A stretch of 64,000 bases of DNA from Hyphomicrobiales bacterium (GCA_900467685.1 UBQX01000013.1:1-64000); one strand, 5' to 3'. Shown: positions 43,961 through 52,218, counted from the first letter of the stretch. Made by a program: numbers and translations. Notes: generated by a model not told the origin, from the letters alone.

Positions 43961-44296
43961 TCAGCTGCCGACGGAAGAAATGAAGGCGTCGACGAGCTTG
44001 GGGGCACCGAAAACAAAGCCGATCCCGAGAACGACAGCGCCGGCGGTAAACCAGGAAAGACGCCCCGCAAACGCAAGAAAGCCGAGACCCATCACGGCAA
44101 TGATGGCGCAAAGCCGTCCGAAGGGGCCTTGAATGAAGTCGACGACCATTTGAACCGCAGTCTGGATCGGGCCGAACGCGCCGGTATCGGCTGCAAAAGC
44201 TAGATCGGCACTCACAAGTTGGGTAGCTGCAGCAACGCAGACAAAGATCGCGGCCGATCTCAGTTTCGGGTTGTCGGTGAGGTTTCGAAACGACAT
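43961..44296 (-). CDS. virB2: VirB2 pilin
   Basis: This 111-residue propilin has a long signal peptide (cleavage probably after LAFA, residue 35). The mature pilin of about 76 residues has two membrane helices (LCAIIAVMGLGFLAFAG and FTAGAVVLGIGFVFGAP), the standard VirB2 form. It is the major subunit of the conjugative pilus. Confidence 0.93.
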   Translation of the reverse strand: MSFRNLTDNPKLRSAAIFVCVAAATQLVSADLAFAADTGAFGPIQTAVQMVVDFIQGPFGRLCAIIAVMGLGFLAFAGRLSWFTAGAVVLGIGFVFGAPKLVDAFISSVGS

Positions 44297-44319
44297 GAAT
44301 AGGCTCTCCTTTGGTGTGC

Positions 44320-45195
44320 TTAGAATTGCATGACGCCTGCGACGAACTGGCCACGGCTGGAAGGTTGAATGACGCCAGTATCGGCATCCGGAAATTTCGG
44401 GGCAGGGGATGTGGATGCCGCCTTGATCGGTTGTTTCGGCATCGAAAGACCGATGGTCAGGTTCATGACCTTGGCCACATAGGCGACTGTTTCGGCGAAG
44501 GGCGGAATGCCGCCATACTTGTAGACGGACTGCTCGCCTGCATTGTAGGCGGCGGCAACCAGCATCGGATTCTGGAAGGTTTCGGTCAGGTCCTTCAGAT
44601 AGGCCATACCACCTTCGATATTCTCAGTCGGATCGCAGACATCCTTCACACCATAACGCTCTGCCGTTTCGGGGATCAGCTGCATCGGACCTCGGGCGCC
44701 TTTCGGGGAATTTCGCACTGTGTCGTTGCGGCTTTCGGCCTCGACGATTGCGAGCGCGAATTGCTCATCGATCCCGTCTCTTCTGGCAGCAACTGATACG
44801 AGCGCTTTTATGCGGCTGGGATCAAAGGGCGATGGCCCACATCTGGGAGGAGCCTGAATGGCAGAGCCATTTCGGCCTGTGCCGGTAGAAAATCCAATTA
44901 TAGGTGTATTCGAAGAAGATGACCGATTGCCGCCATTTACACCTAAGAATGGATAATCGGTGGCTGGATGAGAATCAAGATTCGAGACGATTCTTCCTGT
45001 CTTTGTCAGGACGAATGCATCAACAGGCGCCTCGCGGTCTGGACCGCTTGGGCGTGTGGTTTCAGCCTTGATGTCCGTTTCAAGCGTCAAAATATGGCCT
45101 CTAAATGCAGCTAGATCAGATGCATAGGCGGTATTTGCGCAAAGGTTTATGCCGGCAAGAACGGCGATGCAAAGACGTCCTGAGGCTCTTTCCAT
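44320..45195 (-). CDS. virB1: VirB1 lytic transglycosylase
   Basis: This is a 291-residue exported transglycosylase. Start at 45195 (MERASGRLCIAVLAGINLCANTAYA) is a clear signal peptide; the frame runs on to 45303 without family sequence. The SLT domain at about 130-235 shows Glu in ALAIVEAESRND, GPMQLIPETAERYGV and AAYNAGEQSVYKYGG. It cuts peptidoglycan to let the machine through, and opens the 13-gene T4SS operon. Confidence 0.92.
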   Translation of the reverse strand: MERASGRLCIAVLAGINLCANTAYASDLAAFRGHILTLETDIKAETTRPSGPDREAPVDAFVLTKTGRIVSNLDSHPATDYPFLGVNGGNRSSSSNTPIIGFSTGTGRNGSAIQAPPRCGPSPFDPSRIKALVSVAARRDGIDEQFALAIVEAESRNDTVRNSPKGARGPMQLIPETAERYGVKDVCDPTENIEGGMAYLKDLTETFQNPMLVAAAYNAGEQSVYKYGGIPPFAETVAYVAKVMNLTIGLSMPKQPIKAASTSPAPKFPDADTGVIQPSSRGQFVAGVMQF

Positions 45196-45361
45196 GAATA
45201 CGTCATCCTGGTCAAAAAACACCTTGCCCGTGTGGCAAAGAATGCTAAGTTTGGCGCAATGGCTAACGCAAGACGGGTATATTGAAAAGCCTTGTTCGGC
45301 CAAAAAGTGTTGAATGTGGTTTTATAAAAAATCCGGAAATAGGAATATTGAGAGTGCGGAT
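45196..45361. promoter_or_regulatory. Divergent promoter region of T4SS and SNase operons
   Basis: This 166-base gap separates the T4SS operon (- strand) from the SNase-fold gene set (+ strand). It is AT-rich at 45300-45345 and must hold both promoters. No clear operator repeat was found. Confidence 0.45.
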
Positions 45362-45973
45362 ATGAGAATGGGACTTTCCGTCGCGGTCGCGGCGTGCTTG
45401 CACGCAGTTTCGGCTTTCGCAGCACCTGCGATCGACAAAGGCTACATTCGTTCGCTGGCGTCGCCTGGAAAGACGGTGCTTGTGATCGAGTATTATGGTG
45501 GCAACGGAAAAGTCAGTGATCGAAAGGGTTATGCGTCGACCTCGGGCTTCAAAGCGGTCTCGCCGACGGACTTTGAGATCGATGACAAAAGCCGGATCCA
45601 CCTTTACGGGGTAACGCCTTGCCAGGGTGACATGGTCAACCGCAAGGAAGGTTATTCGGGCGCATGTGCGAATTACGCTGTGCGGCAGCTTGGCACTCTC
45701 TTGAAGTCTGCGAAGGTCATCTTCTGCCGGGCCTTCATGTCCGAGGAGAACCGCAGAGCCCAGGATGCGACATGTTACGGGTATTACAACTTTCCTGGTC
45801 ACCTCGACTCCGTCGACATGTTCGAAGAGCAACTTGTCTCGGTCGGCGCTCTACGCGTCGCGAGGGGTCCTGATGGAAAGCCGCTGCGACAGGATCTGGG
45901 CCAGGCTGAAGCGATTGGCAAGCACGGCTGGGGCATGTGGGCCGATCCGCGCGTGGTGGCTCAAGGCAAATGA
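45362..45973 (+). CDS. Exported SNase-fold-like protein, probably inactive
   Basis: This is a 203-residue protein from ATG 45362 (MRMGLSVAVAACLHAVSAFA), a signal peptide. The mature part has an SNase-like centre (SRIHLYGVTPCQGDMVNRKEGYSGACANYAVRQLGTLL) and end (AEAIGKHGWGMWADP). The usual Asp and Glu of the active site (GIDAPE) are replaced (GVTPCQ), so catalysis is unlikely. Cysteines could form disulfides in the periplasm. First of three related genes that overlap stop to start. Confidence 0.7.
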   Translation: MRMGLSVAVAACLHAVSAFAAPAIDKGYIRSLASPGKTVLVIEYYGGNGKVSDRKGYASTSGFKAVSPTDFEIDDKSRIHLYGVTPCQGDMVNRKEGYSGACANYAVRQLGTLLKSAKVIFCRAFMSEENRRAQDATCYGYYNFPGHLDSVDMFEEQLVSVGALRVARGPDGKPLRQDLGQAEAIGKHGWGMWADPRVVAQGK

Positions 45974-46506
45974 ACAGAGCCATCATCGCAGCCAGCTTAT
46001 TCTCTTTTGCGGCTTTTTCAGTTGAGGCCGCCCCCAATGGGTATTTCGACCTCACCCCTGGAATAACACTCGAGACTGGCGACACCTGGATTGAAGCGGG
46101 GCAAAAATACCGGCTCTACGGGGTTCAGTCCTGCCTCAGGGGAACTTCCTACACTCTGAAGAATGGAAAGAAGCAAGACTGTGGTGCTGCGTCGATGGCG
46201 GTTCTTGCAGCCTATATTCGCGACACCAGGCCAGTCTGCGCGCCAGTCGCAAGCGCTCGCGATCTCACTTATGTAATGTGTTATGCGAACGTGGCCGGCA
46301 AGGCGCTCGATCTCGGCACGATCCTGATTTCTACGGGCTACGCATTTGCGTCACTCAACGCCAAGGGCCTTCCTTACAATCCGGCCTATGCGGTTGCCGA
46401 ACAGCAGGCCCGCAAAGCCAAGTCCGGACTTTGGGCCTTTCCGGACGTCCAGCATCCCTCAATCCTGATCAGCAAGGCCGCCAACGCCAAAGGAGCTGGC
46501 AAGTGA
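45970..46506 (+). CDS. Exported SNase-fold-like protein, probably inactive
   Basis: This is a 178-residue protein from ATG 45970, overlapping the previous stop. Signal peptide about 1-19 (MNRAIIAASLFSFAAFSVEA). The core has KYRLYGVQSCLRGTSYTLKNGKKQDCGAASMAVLAAYI and RKAKSGLWAFPD, which match the thermonuclease fold, but the catalytic acidic residues are missing in the same way as in its neighbour. Probably a structural or binding role in the periplasm. Confidence 0.72.
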   Translation: MNRAIIAASLFSFAAFSVEAAPNGYFDLTPGITLETGDTWIEAGQKYRLYGVQSCLRGTSYTLKNGKKQDCGAASMAVLAAYIRDTRPVCAPVASARDLTYVMCYANVAGKALDLGTILISTGYAFASLNAKGLPYNPAYAVAEQQARKAKSGLWAFPDVQHPSILISKAANAKGAGK

Positions 46507-47207
46507 ACCTCTTTGCAAAGACAGCACCGGCGGCAATCGTCATTGTCTCAACGCTGGCAAGCGCCTCGATCGGGCACGCCGCCGATTTGATCGAGCCGGC
46601 GGCTCCGCCCTATCCCAATGTGTACGCCGGCGAGGTAATCCCGCCGGTCTATTCGGGCCGCGTCAGCGTCATAGACGGACGAACGCTCTGGTTCCCGCAA
46701 TTTGCTCACAAGGTTCGGCTCGCAGGCATTGATGCATGTGAATTGCCGCAATGGGCGATCAACCCGAAATGGACAGATCGGCAGATCACCAAAGCACCAA
46801 GCCCGGTGCCATGCGGGCCGTTGGCAAAAGCCTGGCTGAAACGCGTCATCGGCGGGAAAAGCGTTTCCTGCCATGTGATTTCTTCTGATCCTTCGGACGT
46901 CCCGCTTGCCAGGTGCACGGTTGGCGGCATCGACCTCGCCCTTGAAATGCTGCGTGTCGGCTGGGCACGTGTCGTTTCGCCCCGTGTTGATCAAGCCTAC
47001 TTAGCGATGCAGCAACACGCGATGGCAGTTCGTTACGGGATGTGGGCGACCTATGTGCTCGACATGAATGAATGGCGACGGCGTGCGGTCGACAAGACGC
47101 TGCAGCGTCGTCCGATTGCCGACTACGATCTCCTGGTCACCCGTCGCTCGGAAATCTCGCCGCCGTTCGAGGACCTGCATCATAAGCCCAAACGAACCAA
47201 CCGATAA
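46503..47207 (+). CDS. Exported thermonuclease-family protein, catalytic residues present
   Basis: This is a 234-residue protein from GTG 46503, overlapping the previous gene (GTGA). Signal peptide about 1-25. The SNase motifs are present: RVSVIDGRTLWF, VRLAGIDACELPQ (Arg, Asp and Glu in place) and LARCTVGGIDLALEMLRVGWARV (second Arg). It may be a Ca-dependent nuclease of the periplasm. IncP plasmid ParB is an SNase-fold nuclease, so association with conjugation has precedent. Likely the only active member of the trio. Confidence 0.78.
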   Translation: MNLFAKTAPAAIVIVSTLASASIGHAADLIEPAAPPYPNVYAGEVIPPVYSGRVSVIDGRTLWFPQFAHKVRLAGIDACELPQWAINPKWTDRQITKAPSPVPCGPLAKAWLKRVIGGKSVSCHVISSDPSDVPLARCTVGGIDLALEMLRVGWARVVSPRVDQAYLAMQQHAMAVRYGMWATYVLDMNEWRRRAVDKTLQRRPIADYDLLVTRRSEISPPFEDLHHKPKRTNR

Positions 47208-47224
47208 ACGCCGGAGCAATCTTC

Positions 47225-47725
47225 ATGCGAAAACGTCTACAGCTCTTGGCCGGAATTGGCGCTGCCTTTGCGGTCTTCGCGACAAACGCAACTGCCAGCG
47301 AATGGGGCTGCGAGGTTCTGCTATGCGCATCATCGTCGGCGCCGCCCTGGCAGGGCATTCCATCTTGTCACCCGCCAATGGAAAAGCTGCTCCTGGCCAT
47401 GGCCGGCTGGAGCTTCTCCTGGCCGATCTGCCCGGAAGCTGGAACAGCTGCGCCAGGATACGAAAAGTATGAGCCATGCAAGGACGGCTACACTGCCATT
47501 CATACCGGTGATGATTATGGCTCATCAGGCGCCAGCGATGCCAATACATGCGTCAAGATCGTCGATGTCTGCAAATCTCGAGGTGGAATGACGGAAGAAA
47601 CCGGCAGCTGCAATCAGATCGTCGATCACTATGCGAGGAAAGTGCGAGACAACCCCTATTACTTCGATCTCAAATCCACGGCGACCGGACAGACGACGCG
47701 CCGTTATTTCAACCTCAACAACTGA
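47225..47725 (+). CDS. Exported cysteine-rich hypothetical protein
   Basis: This 166-residue protein has a signal peptide (MRKRLQLLAGIGAAFAVFATNATA). The mature part has seven or more cysteines (WGCEVLLCASS, SCHPPM, ICPEAG, PCKDGY, TCVKIVDVC, SCNQIV). It also has a Trp/Pro-rich segment, WSFSWPICPEA. Disulfide-bonded periplasmic protein, family not recognised. It is co-directional with the SNase trio with an 17-base gap and is probably in the same operon, hence likely linked to conjugation or surface functions. Confidence 0.75.
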   Translation: MRKRLQLLAGIGAAFAVFATNATASEWGCEVLLCASSSAPPWQGIPSCHPPMEKLLLAMAGWSFSWPICPEAGTAAPGYEKYEPCKDGYTAIHTGDDYGSSGASDANTCVKIVDVCKSRGGMTEETGSCNQIVDHYARKVRDNPYYFDLKSTATGQTTRRYFNLNN

Positions 47726-47732
47726 GGCCATC

Positions 47733-48104
47733 ATGGATCTGAAAATCGTCGCAGTTTCGCTTTGTATTGGTGCCGCCTTTGGCTCGGCTGGAACCTATGT
47801 TGTCTTTTCGCCGAGAACGACCGGCTCGAGCGGCAAAGCAGCAGAGCTTTCCAAAACGACGCTCAGGGTTCCAACGGCAGAAGAGGCAGCTCGGGCAATC
47901 GATGCTTTTAACAGGCATGATCCGCTTCGCTACGGCGACCCGAAGCCGGTGACCGTGTCGCTGGGACAGTGTGGCCCCAATCCAGCCGGTGCTGGCATAT
48001 CCTGCATGACCACCATTCATGATCCGGACAAGACCCGGCCGATTGATAAAGAGGTGGGCTATGCTCAGTCGGCCGATGGTCGCTGGGCGGTCAATCGATA
48101 TTAG
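47733..48104 (+). CDS. Small exported or membrane-anchored hypothetical protein
   Basis: This is a 123-residue protein from ATG 47733 with an N-terminal hydrophobic segment (LKIVAVSLCIGAAFGSAGTYVVF). The remainder is a soluble domain with two cysteines (LGQCGPNPAGAGISCMTTIHD), probably a disulfide. Ends with GYAQSADGRWAVNRY, a beta-rich tail. No family recognised. Last gene of the five-gene + strand run beside the T4SS. Confidence 0.7.
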   Translation: MDLKIVAVSLCIGAAFGSAGTYVVFSPRTTGSSGKAAELSKTTLRVPTAEEAARAIDAFNRHDPLRYGDPKPVTVSLGQCGPNPAGAGISCMTTIHDPDKTRPIDKEVGYAQSADGRWAVNRY

Positions 48105-48423
48105 ATGTTTCCGTCTCATTTGACCGCGTCGATGCGCCCAGATCATTAAGGTCAGCGTTCAACGGGCAATTGCAGGCGATGAGAAAGCCACTCAGATGGA
48201 CCAGGCGCTTTCGCCGCTCCTGGTCGCAAACCGGATTGTATTTGATGATTTCTGAACGGCAGGAGAACTCTTCGTCCATGCAATTGGAAAGTTCCAGTTT
48301 GTCGTCGGCATGGGCGGTCGAAGAATGACACTTTTCCAAGGCTCTTCGGACTTTATCTATTGTGCGGAAATGGTATTCAAGCAGTTGATCTAATTGAATG
48401 AATTTCTGTGGCGCCAACTCCAC
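48091..48423 (-). CDS. Hypothetical protein
   Basis: This 110-residue soluble protein has helical sequence (FIQLDQLLEYHFRTIDKVRRALEKC) and five cysteines. It is convergent with the previous gene and overlaps its end by 14 bases. No motif or family was recognised. Coding status rests on length, composition and a good start context (GAGGTGACG upstream of ATG 48423). Confidence 0.5.
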   Translation of the reverse strand: MELAPQKFIQLDQLLEYHFRTIDKVRRALEKCHSSTAHADDKLELSNCMDEEFSCRSEIIKYNPVCDQERRKRLVHLSGFLIACNCPLNADLNDLGASTRSNETETSNID

Positions 48424-48535
48424 TCGTCACCTCCAAAACATTGTCGAAGCGGATCGGTTCAACCTTCTAGCGAACTGATCTGGCTATGCAACAAAAATCT
48501 CGGATAAATTGATTTAGAAAATATATATTCAACCG

Positions 48536-48718
48536 CTAATGAATGACGGATTGCATCCTTGCAGGGTAGATTTGCGGTTGTTTTCGTTGCAGTTTCTCCG
48601 CTGCCGCTTCGCGCTCCGTCATGGAATTCACTCGATATTTTTTGCCTTCTGTCTGGTAGTTCGACGATGGCCCAGGTCGGCCAAATCCCCGGATTCGGTA
48701 CGTGACGGCGTCCTGCAT
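48536..48718 (-). CDS. Possible small hypothetical protein
   Basis: This 60-codon frame follows the next gene upstream by 12 bases on the same strand. Its composition is protein-like (GKKYRVNSMTEREAAAEKLQR), better than that of the overlapping alternative frame. There is no clear ribosome site. Tentative. Confidence 0.35.
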   Translation of the reverse strand: MQDAVTYRIRGFGRPGPSSNYQTEGKKYRVNSMTEREAAAEKLQRKQPQIYPARMQSVIH

Positions 48719-48730
48719 CAGGACGTAGCA

Positions 48731-49075
48731 TCAAGCTTCCTCAGACGTGAGTCCGTCAAAGATTTCCATGAGTGCGGACGTGATTGCCTGGCCAAGGGCA
48801 TTGCCCGCTACACGAACGTCGTCTTCGCTGCCGTCTCGCGCTGCCTTTGCGAGCTCGAAGCCTTGCTCATTGACGATCTGCTTGGCAATTTCAATCGCCC
48901 AAAGACCAAAGTCGCCTCGATTTTCGATCCGGATGGTGTCGTCCACGATGTTCTCCGCCTGAAAAGCCAAGCCTCTCCCTTTGGGGGTATTCATCATTGG
49001 CGTGAATCGATCAAGAGGTTTCGATTCAGAAGTGTCATTGGACCTCGGGTTAGGCGTTTGCCAATCTTGCCTCAT
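48731..49075 (-). CDS. Hypothetical protein divergent from WGR gene
   Basis: This 114-residue protein has a helical middle (DFGLWAIEIAKQIVNEQGFELAKAARDG) and an acidic C-terminus. No family recognised. Its start codon and that of the WGR gene share the sequence CATG, so the two genes are divergent with overlapping starts. MMNTPKGRGL (residue 27) is an alternative start that would avoid this overlap. Confidence 0.55.
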   Translation of the reverse strand: MRQDWQTPNPRSNDTSESKPLDRFTPMMNTPKGRGLAFQAENIVDDTIRIENRGDFGLWAIEIAKQIVNEQGFELAKAARDGSEDDVRVAGNALGQAITSALMEIFDGLTSEEA

Positions 49076-49331
49076 GATCGCACAACCCTATCAGCTTTAT
49101 ATCGAAAGGACTGACGCTTCCCGTAACGTAGCGCGCTATTATGCCATGTCGATCGAGCCGAACCTCTTTGGCGAGATTTGCCTGTTTCGGCGATGGGGAC
49201 GCATCGGATCCGGCGGACAGGTGAAGGTGCACCCCTTCCAAAATGAGAGCGAAGCCGTTGAATTCTTTCTCGATCTTCTCCGCCAGAAGCGGAAGCGCGG
49301 CTACCGCCCAGCAAGGCAGTGGCAGAACTGA
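49074..49331 (+). CDS. WGR-domain protein
   Basis: This 85-residue protein is nearly all WGR domain: YQLYIERTDASRNVARYYAM, then LFRRWGRIGSGGQVKVHPF (the W-G-R signature) and SEAVEFFLDLLRQKRKRGY. WGR domains bind nucleic acid in PARPs and in bacterial stand-alone proteins of unknown role. A decayed copy lies at 51365-51493. Confidence 0.88.
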   Translation: MIAQPYQLYIERTDASRNVARYYAMSIEPNLFGEICLFRRWGRIGSGGQVKVHPFQNESEAVEFFLDLLRQKRKRGYRPARQWQN

Positions 49332-49352
49332 CCGCTCCCGGGAATGCAACGC

Positions 49353-50252
49353 TCAAGCAGCACTTCCTCGAAGGCCTTTCTTGCCGTTGCGGATACCCAG
49401 GCGGTATTCTCTCCACACGGTGAAAAGCCCCGCTGCGACGACAATCGTTGCGCCGATCATCATGTTCCAGGTGATTTTCTCACCGAAAAACAACGTGGCT
49501 ATGCAAATGCTCAAGACAAGCTGGAAGTATGTGAGAGGTTGAACCTCGACGGCACTGAGCTCGCCATAGGCCTTGATCAGAAGAAAGTGGCTGAGTGCTC
49601 CGCTCACACACAATGCGGCCATGACGGGCCAGTCGTCCAAGGCGAGTGGCGTCCAGTAGAAGGGACCGATCAAACTGATCGTGACGCCGCCGGCGACACC
49701 GGCATACAAGACGCTGGTCACCGCGCTATCGTCCCGGCTGACGGCACGGGTAGCAATGCCATAGAGTGCATACATGAAGCTTGCGATGAGCGGCAGCAGA
49801 AGACGCGTGTCGAAATGGACGTTCACCGGATTGAGGAGAACCAGCACGCCAATGAGACCGACCACCACGGCAACCCCACGACGCCAGCCAACCTTTTCGC
49901 CAAGCAACGGCACCGACAGGATGGTCACCAACAAAGGCGTTGCCTGCAAGATGGTCTGGGACACCGCCAATCCGGCGCTCGTGAACGCAAAAATGACGAC
50001 CACGATTTCGCTGACCAGGAGAATGCCCCGAAACACTTGCAGGACCGGCCGGCGAGTGATGAGGGCTTGCCTCAATCCGCCGCTTGATCTGGTGGCAAGA
50101 ATGGTAACGAACACCGCGAACGCCCAGAAGCGGATCATGGTCACCATGATCGGGGGATATTTGGCACCGAGGAATTTGGAAAAGGCGTCCTGAAAGGCAA
50201 AGATCGTGACCGCCGACAGGACATAGATGTAGCCTCGGGTCTTATTATTCAT
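49353..50252 (-). CDS. DMT-superfamily (EamA) transporter
   Basis: This 299-residue inner-membrane protein has about ten hydrophobic segments and two EamA repeats (first from GYIYVLSAVTIFAFQDAFSKFLGAKYP, second from RDDSAVTSVLYAGVAGGVTISLIGP). The family exports metabolites or amino-acid-like compounds; the substrate cannot be told. A conserved-looking LVLSICIATLFFGEKIT lies near the end, typical of the family. Not obviously linked with its neighbours. Confidence 0.9.
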   Translation of the reverse strand: MNNKTRGYIYVLSAVTIFAFQDAFSKFLGAKYPPIMVTMIRFWAFAVFVTILATRSSGGLRQALITRRPVLQVFRGILLVSEIVVVIFAFTSAGLAVSQTILQATPLLVTILSVPLLGEKVGWRRGVAVVVGLIGVLVLLNPVNVHFDTRLLLPLIASFMYALYGIATRAVSRDDSAVTSVLYAGVAGGVTISLIGPFYWTPLALDDWPVMAALCVSGALSHFLLIKAYGELSAVEVQPLTYFQLVLSICIATLFFGEKITWNMMIGATIVVAAGLFTVWREYRLGIRNGKKGLRGSAA

Positions 50253-50327
50253 CGGCGGGAATTTCCAACAAATCGAAAATCAGGTGGCATGAGGCAGCGA
50301 AGCAATTGCATGCGGTACCCAAATGGC

Positions 50328-50455
50328 AAAAAAATGGGCCGACGGGGTCCCATCGGCCCATGCGAATTGAGGTCAAATTCTCCAGAGGAGAGATGCTGGC
50401 GCACCATAAAGGGGAAACCGTCAAATGAGCCAACCAAACTCATCTTACAGCTGTT
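50328..50455 (-). ncRNA. Small RNA candidate, alpha-r14/NfeR1-like, copy B
   Basis: Bottom-strand element with terminator stem ATGGGCCGA/ CGGCCCAT (50334-50361) followed by seven T at 50334-50328. Upstream is TCTCCTCTGGAGA (50379-50391), a hairpin whose loop exposes CCUCU, and TTTCCCCTTT further 5'. Same architecture as copies A, C and D. The 5' end is approximate. Confidence 0.55.
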
Positions 50456-50671
50456 TTGATATCAGGCCACCTGAAATTTGCGGTTGTTGGCAAGATAGAC
50501 GTCTATCTTCGGCGTCAGCGAACAGTGCTGCTAGGGAAGACACGAGTGCCATACAAACTCGAGATCCACAGGGACAAGAACCACGTGCACTGCTTCCGCC
50601 TCCAATGCAGCGGCGGGATCATGTTAGCGACATGAAGGCGAGGGCCAGGATGAGGATCAAGGATGGTCGCA

Positions 50672-50800
50672 AGAAAAAAGGGCCGACGGAGACCGCGGCC
50701 CATAAGGTATGAAGGCCAAAAACCTCCAGAGGGGAACAGCTGACGCGGCGGCACTGGGAGGTAAACCGCGAAATGCATCAACTGCGGACTGTATGCCGCA
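50672..50800 (-). ncRNA. Small RNA candidate, alpha-r14/NfeR1-like, copy C
   Basis: Bottom strand: ACCTCCCAG, then CCCCTCTGGAGG, then CTTCATACCTTATGGGCC and a terminator GGGCCG ... CGGCCC ending in TTTTTTC (50678-50672). The block CTTCATACCTTATGGGCCG is shared almost base for base with copy A on the other strand 29 kb away. The 5' end is approximate. Confidence 0.58.
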
Positions 50801-51006
50801 TATTTCATCGCGACGCACCTAAAATTTGTGCAATGCAGCTATGCGGCGATCGCTTGGCTGGCTCCTGCCGTCAGGAGATGGCGCGATTTTGCTCCAATGC
50901 GTGTTTCGGAGGCAGTCTGCCGTGCATCCCAAACTGAGCCTTCATGCGGCATTACCTGTTGCCGCGATATCGCACTGAGCGGCGCGACTGGTCCCGGCTG
51001 TGATCT
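50801..51006. other. Intergenic, promoter side of sRNA copy C
   Basis: The 206 bases between sRNA copy C and the ParD-like gene hold no ORF of merit. They should contain the promoter of copy C. With copies B and C the whole gene-free interval runs from 50253 to 51006. Confidence 0.35.
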
Positions 51007-51291
51007 TTAAGCATTGGAGTTGGTGGCGAGTGCGTTGATATGGGCATGGAATCCTTCCATCGCTTCATCTAGCGACAGTGCACGATCGGGGTGCGCCTTG
51101 AACTCGTCGAAGGTGGAGCCCACATCGTCTTGAAGCCATCGGTCTGTCCCGGCATCAAGAGCCGCCAAGGCGCGTAGTCCGGCACAAATCACGTCGCTTT
51201 TCGTAGCGTATTCCCCGGAGGCGAGCTTGGATTTGACCATCTCGGCTAACTCAAACGGCAGTGTAATGCTGAATGTTTGATCTATTCGCAT
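51007..51291 (-). CDS. ParD-type antitoxin without adjacent toxin
   Basis: This is a 94-residue protein from ATG 51291 (MRIDQTFSITLPFELAEMVKSKLASGEYATKSDVICAGLRAL), an RHH ParD fold with a C-terminal toxin-binding tail (DEFKAHPDRALSLDEAMEGFHAHI). No parE-like gene follows it downstream on the same strand, only the sRNA cluster, so the antitoxin is an orphan or acts as a stand-alone repressor. The frame extends upstream to 51372 without family sequence. Confidence 0.75.
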   Translation of the reverse strand: MRIDQTFSITLPFELAEMVKSKLASGEYATKSDVICAGLRALAALDAGTDRWLQDDVGSTFDEFKAHPDRALSLDEAMEGFHAHINALATNSNA

Positions 51292-51364
51292 GATCATTGC
51301 TTTCGCTTCAACATTGTCGCTGGATTTCAGTATCTGTGTTGGCGGATCTTGCGTCTTGATAAAG

Positions 51365-51493
51365 CTGGCCAATCAAATCTTCATTGAGAAGACCGACGCC
51401 TCCAGAAACATAGCGCACTGCGACGCCGTGTCGATAGATGCAGCGTCTTTGGCGACGTTCAAAATGCTTGGCAGACATGTCAGTCGGTGGTAA
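51365..51493 (+). pseudogene. Decayed WGR-domain gene fragment
   Basis: This frame reads NQIFIEKTDASRNIAHCDAVSID, closely matching YQLYIERTDASRNVARYYAMSIE of the WGR gene at 49074-49331, including TDASRN. After that the similarity fades (TFKMLGRHVSRW) and the frame stops, losing the C-terminal half. It sits between the orphan parD and the parDE pair. Confidence 0.7.
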
Positions 51494-51525
51494 TAATTAC
51501 TACCGAACGTTATCAGGGGTGAATT

Positions 51526-51807
51526 ATGGCAAATGTCGAAAAAATCAGTGTTTCGATGACTCCGCAACATGCAGAGTTGCTTCGTGATGCCGTCGGCAGC
51601 GGTGCCTATGCAAGCAGCAGTGAAGTCATTCGGGAAGCTATACGGGACTGGTCGGCCAAATGGCAACAGCGGCGTGGCGATATTGATCGGTTGCGGGAAA
51701 TGTGGGCGGAAGGCAAGGCCAGCGGCCCTGCGATGCCTGTTGATTTTGATGAATTACTTGAAGAAGCGCGCCAGGAACTGAAGGCCACCGGTTCACATGG
51801 CCGCTAA
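51526..51807 (+). CDS. parD: ParD-family antitoxin
   Basis: This 93-residue RHH antitoxin (VEKISVSMTPQHAELLRDAVGSGAYASSSEVIREAIRDW) has a C-terminal tail PVDFDELLEEARQELKA typical of ParD. Its 3' end overlaps the parE gene by 11 bases. Good ribosome site (AGGGG) before ATG. Autoregulated pair presumed. Confidence 0.92.
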   Translation: MANVEKISVSMTPQHAELLRDAVGSGAYASSSEVIREAIRDWSAKWQQRRGDIDRLREMWAEGKASGPAMPVDFDELLEEARQELKATGSHGR

Positions 51808-52108
51808 ACTTGTCTGGACGCGCAAGGCACGGACCGACGTCAAGCAAATATATCTCGACATGGCACAAGAGCAGCCGCGCAGCGCCGAGCGTTATTTTCG
51901 GCAGTTTCGCACCAAAGCGGAAATGCTGGCTGAGTATCCGCGCCTCGGCCAACGCCATCCGGAAATCTTTCCGACGGCAAGGGCGTTGGTCGAAGCGCCT
52001 TATGTCATTCTCTACGAAACCATTCCAGACGACGATGAAGTGGACGTTCATACTGTCGAAATCGTTCGGATCGTCGATAGCCGCCGCGACTTGACTACTC
52101 TGTTTTGA
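51797..52108 (+). CDS. parE: ParE-family toxin
   Basis: This 103-residue RelE/ParE-fold toxin has LVWTRKARTDVKQIYLDMAQEQPRSAERYFRQF, EYPRLGQRHPE and PYVILYETIPDDDEVDVHTVEIVRIVDSRRD. ParE toxins act on DNA gyrase; RelE relatives cleave mRNA. Pairing with ParD favours the gyrase type. Full length. Confidence 0.92.
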   Translation: MAAKLVWTRKARTDVKQIYLDMAQEQPRSAERYFRQFRTKAEMLAEYPRLGQRHPEIFPTARALVEAPYVILYETIPDDDEVDVHTVEIVRIVDSRRDLTTLF

Positions 52109-52218
52109 ATTTGAAGCTGACCATGACCGTTGCGGGTTGAAGCCTTGTTATTCAGGCCTTGGGATCCGGGTGCGATAAAAGTCTGCTATTTTGTAAAGCA
52201 TTCAGCTTGGATGAGCAG

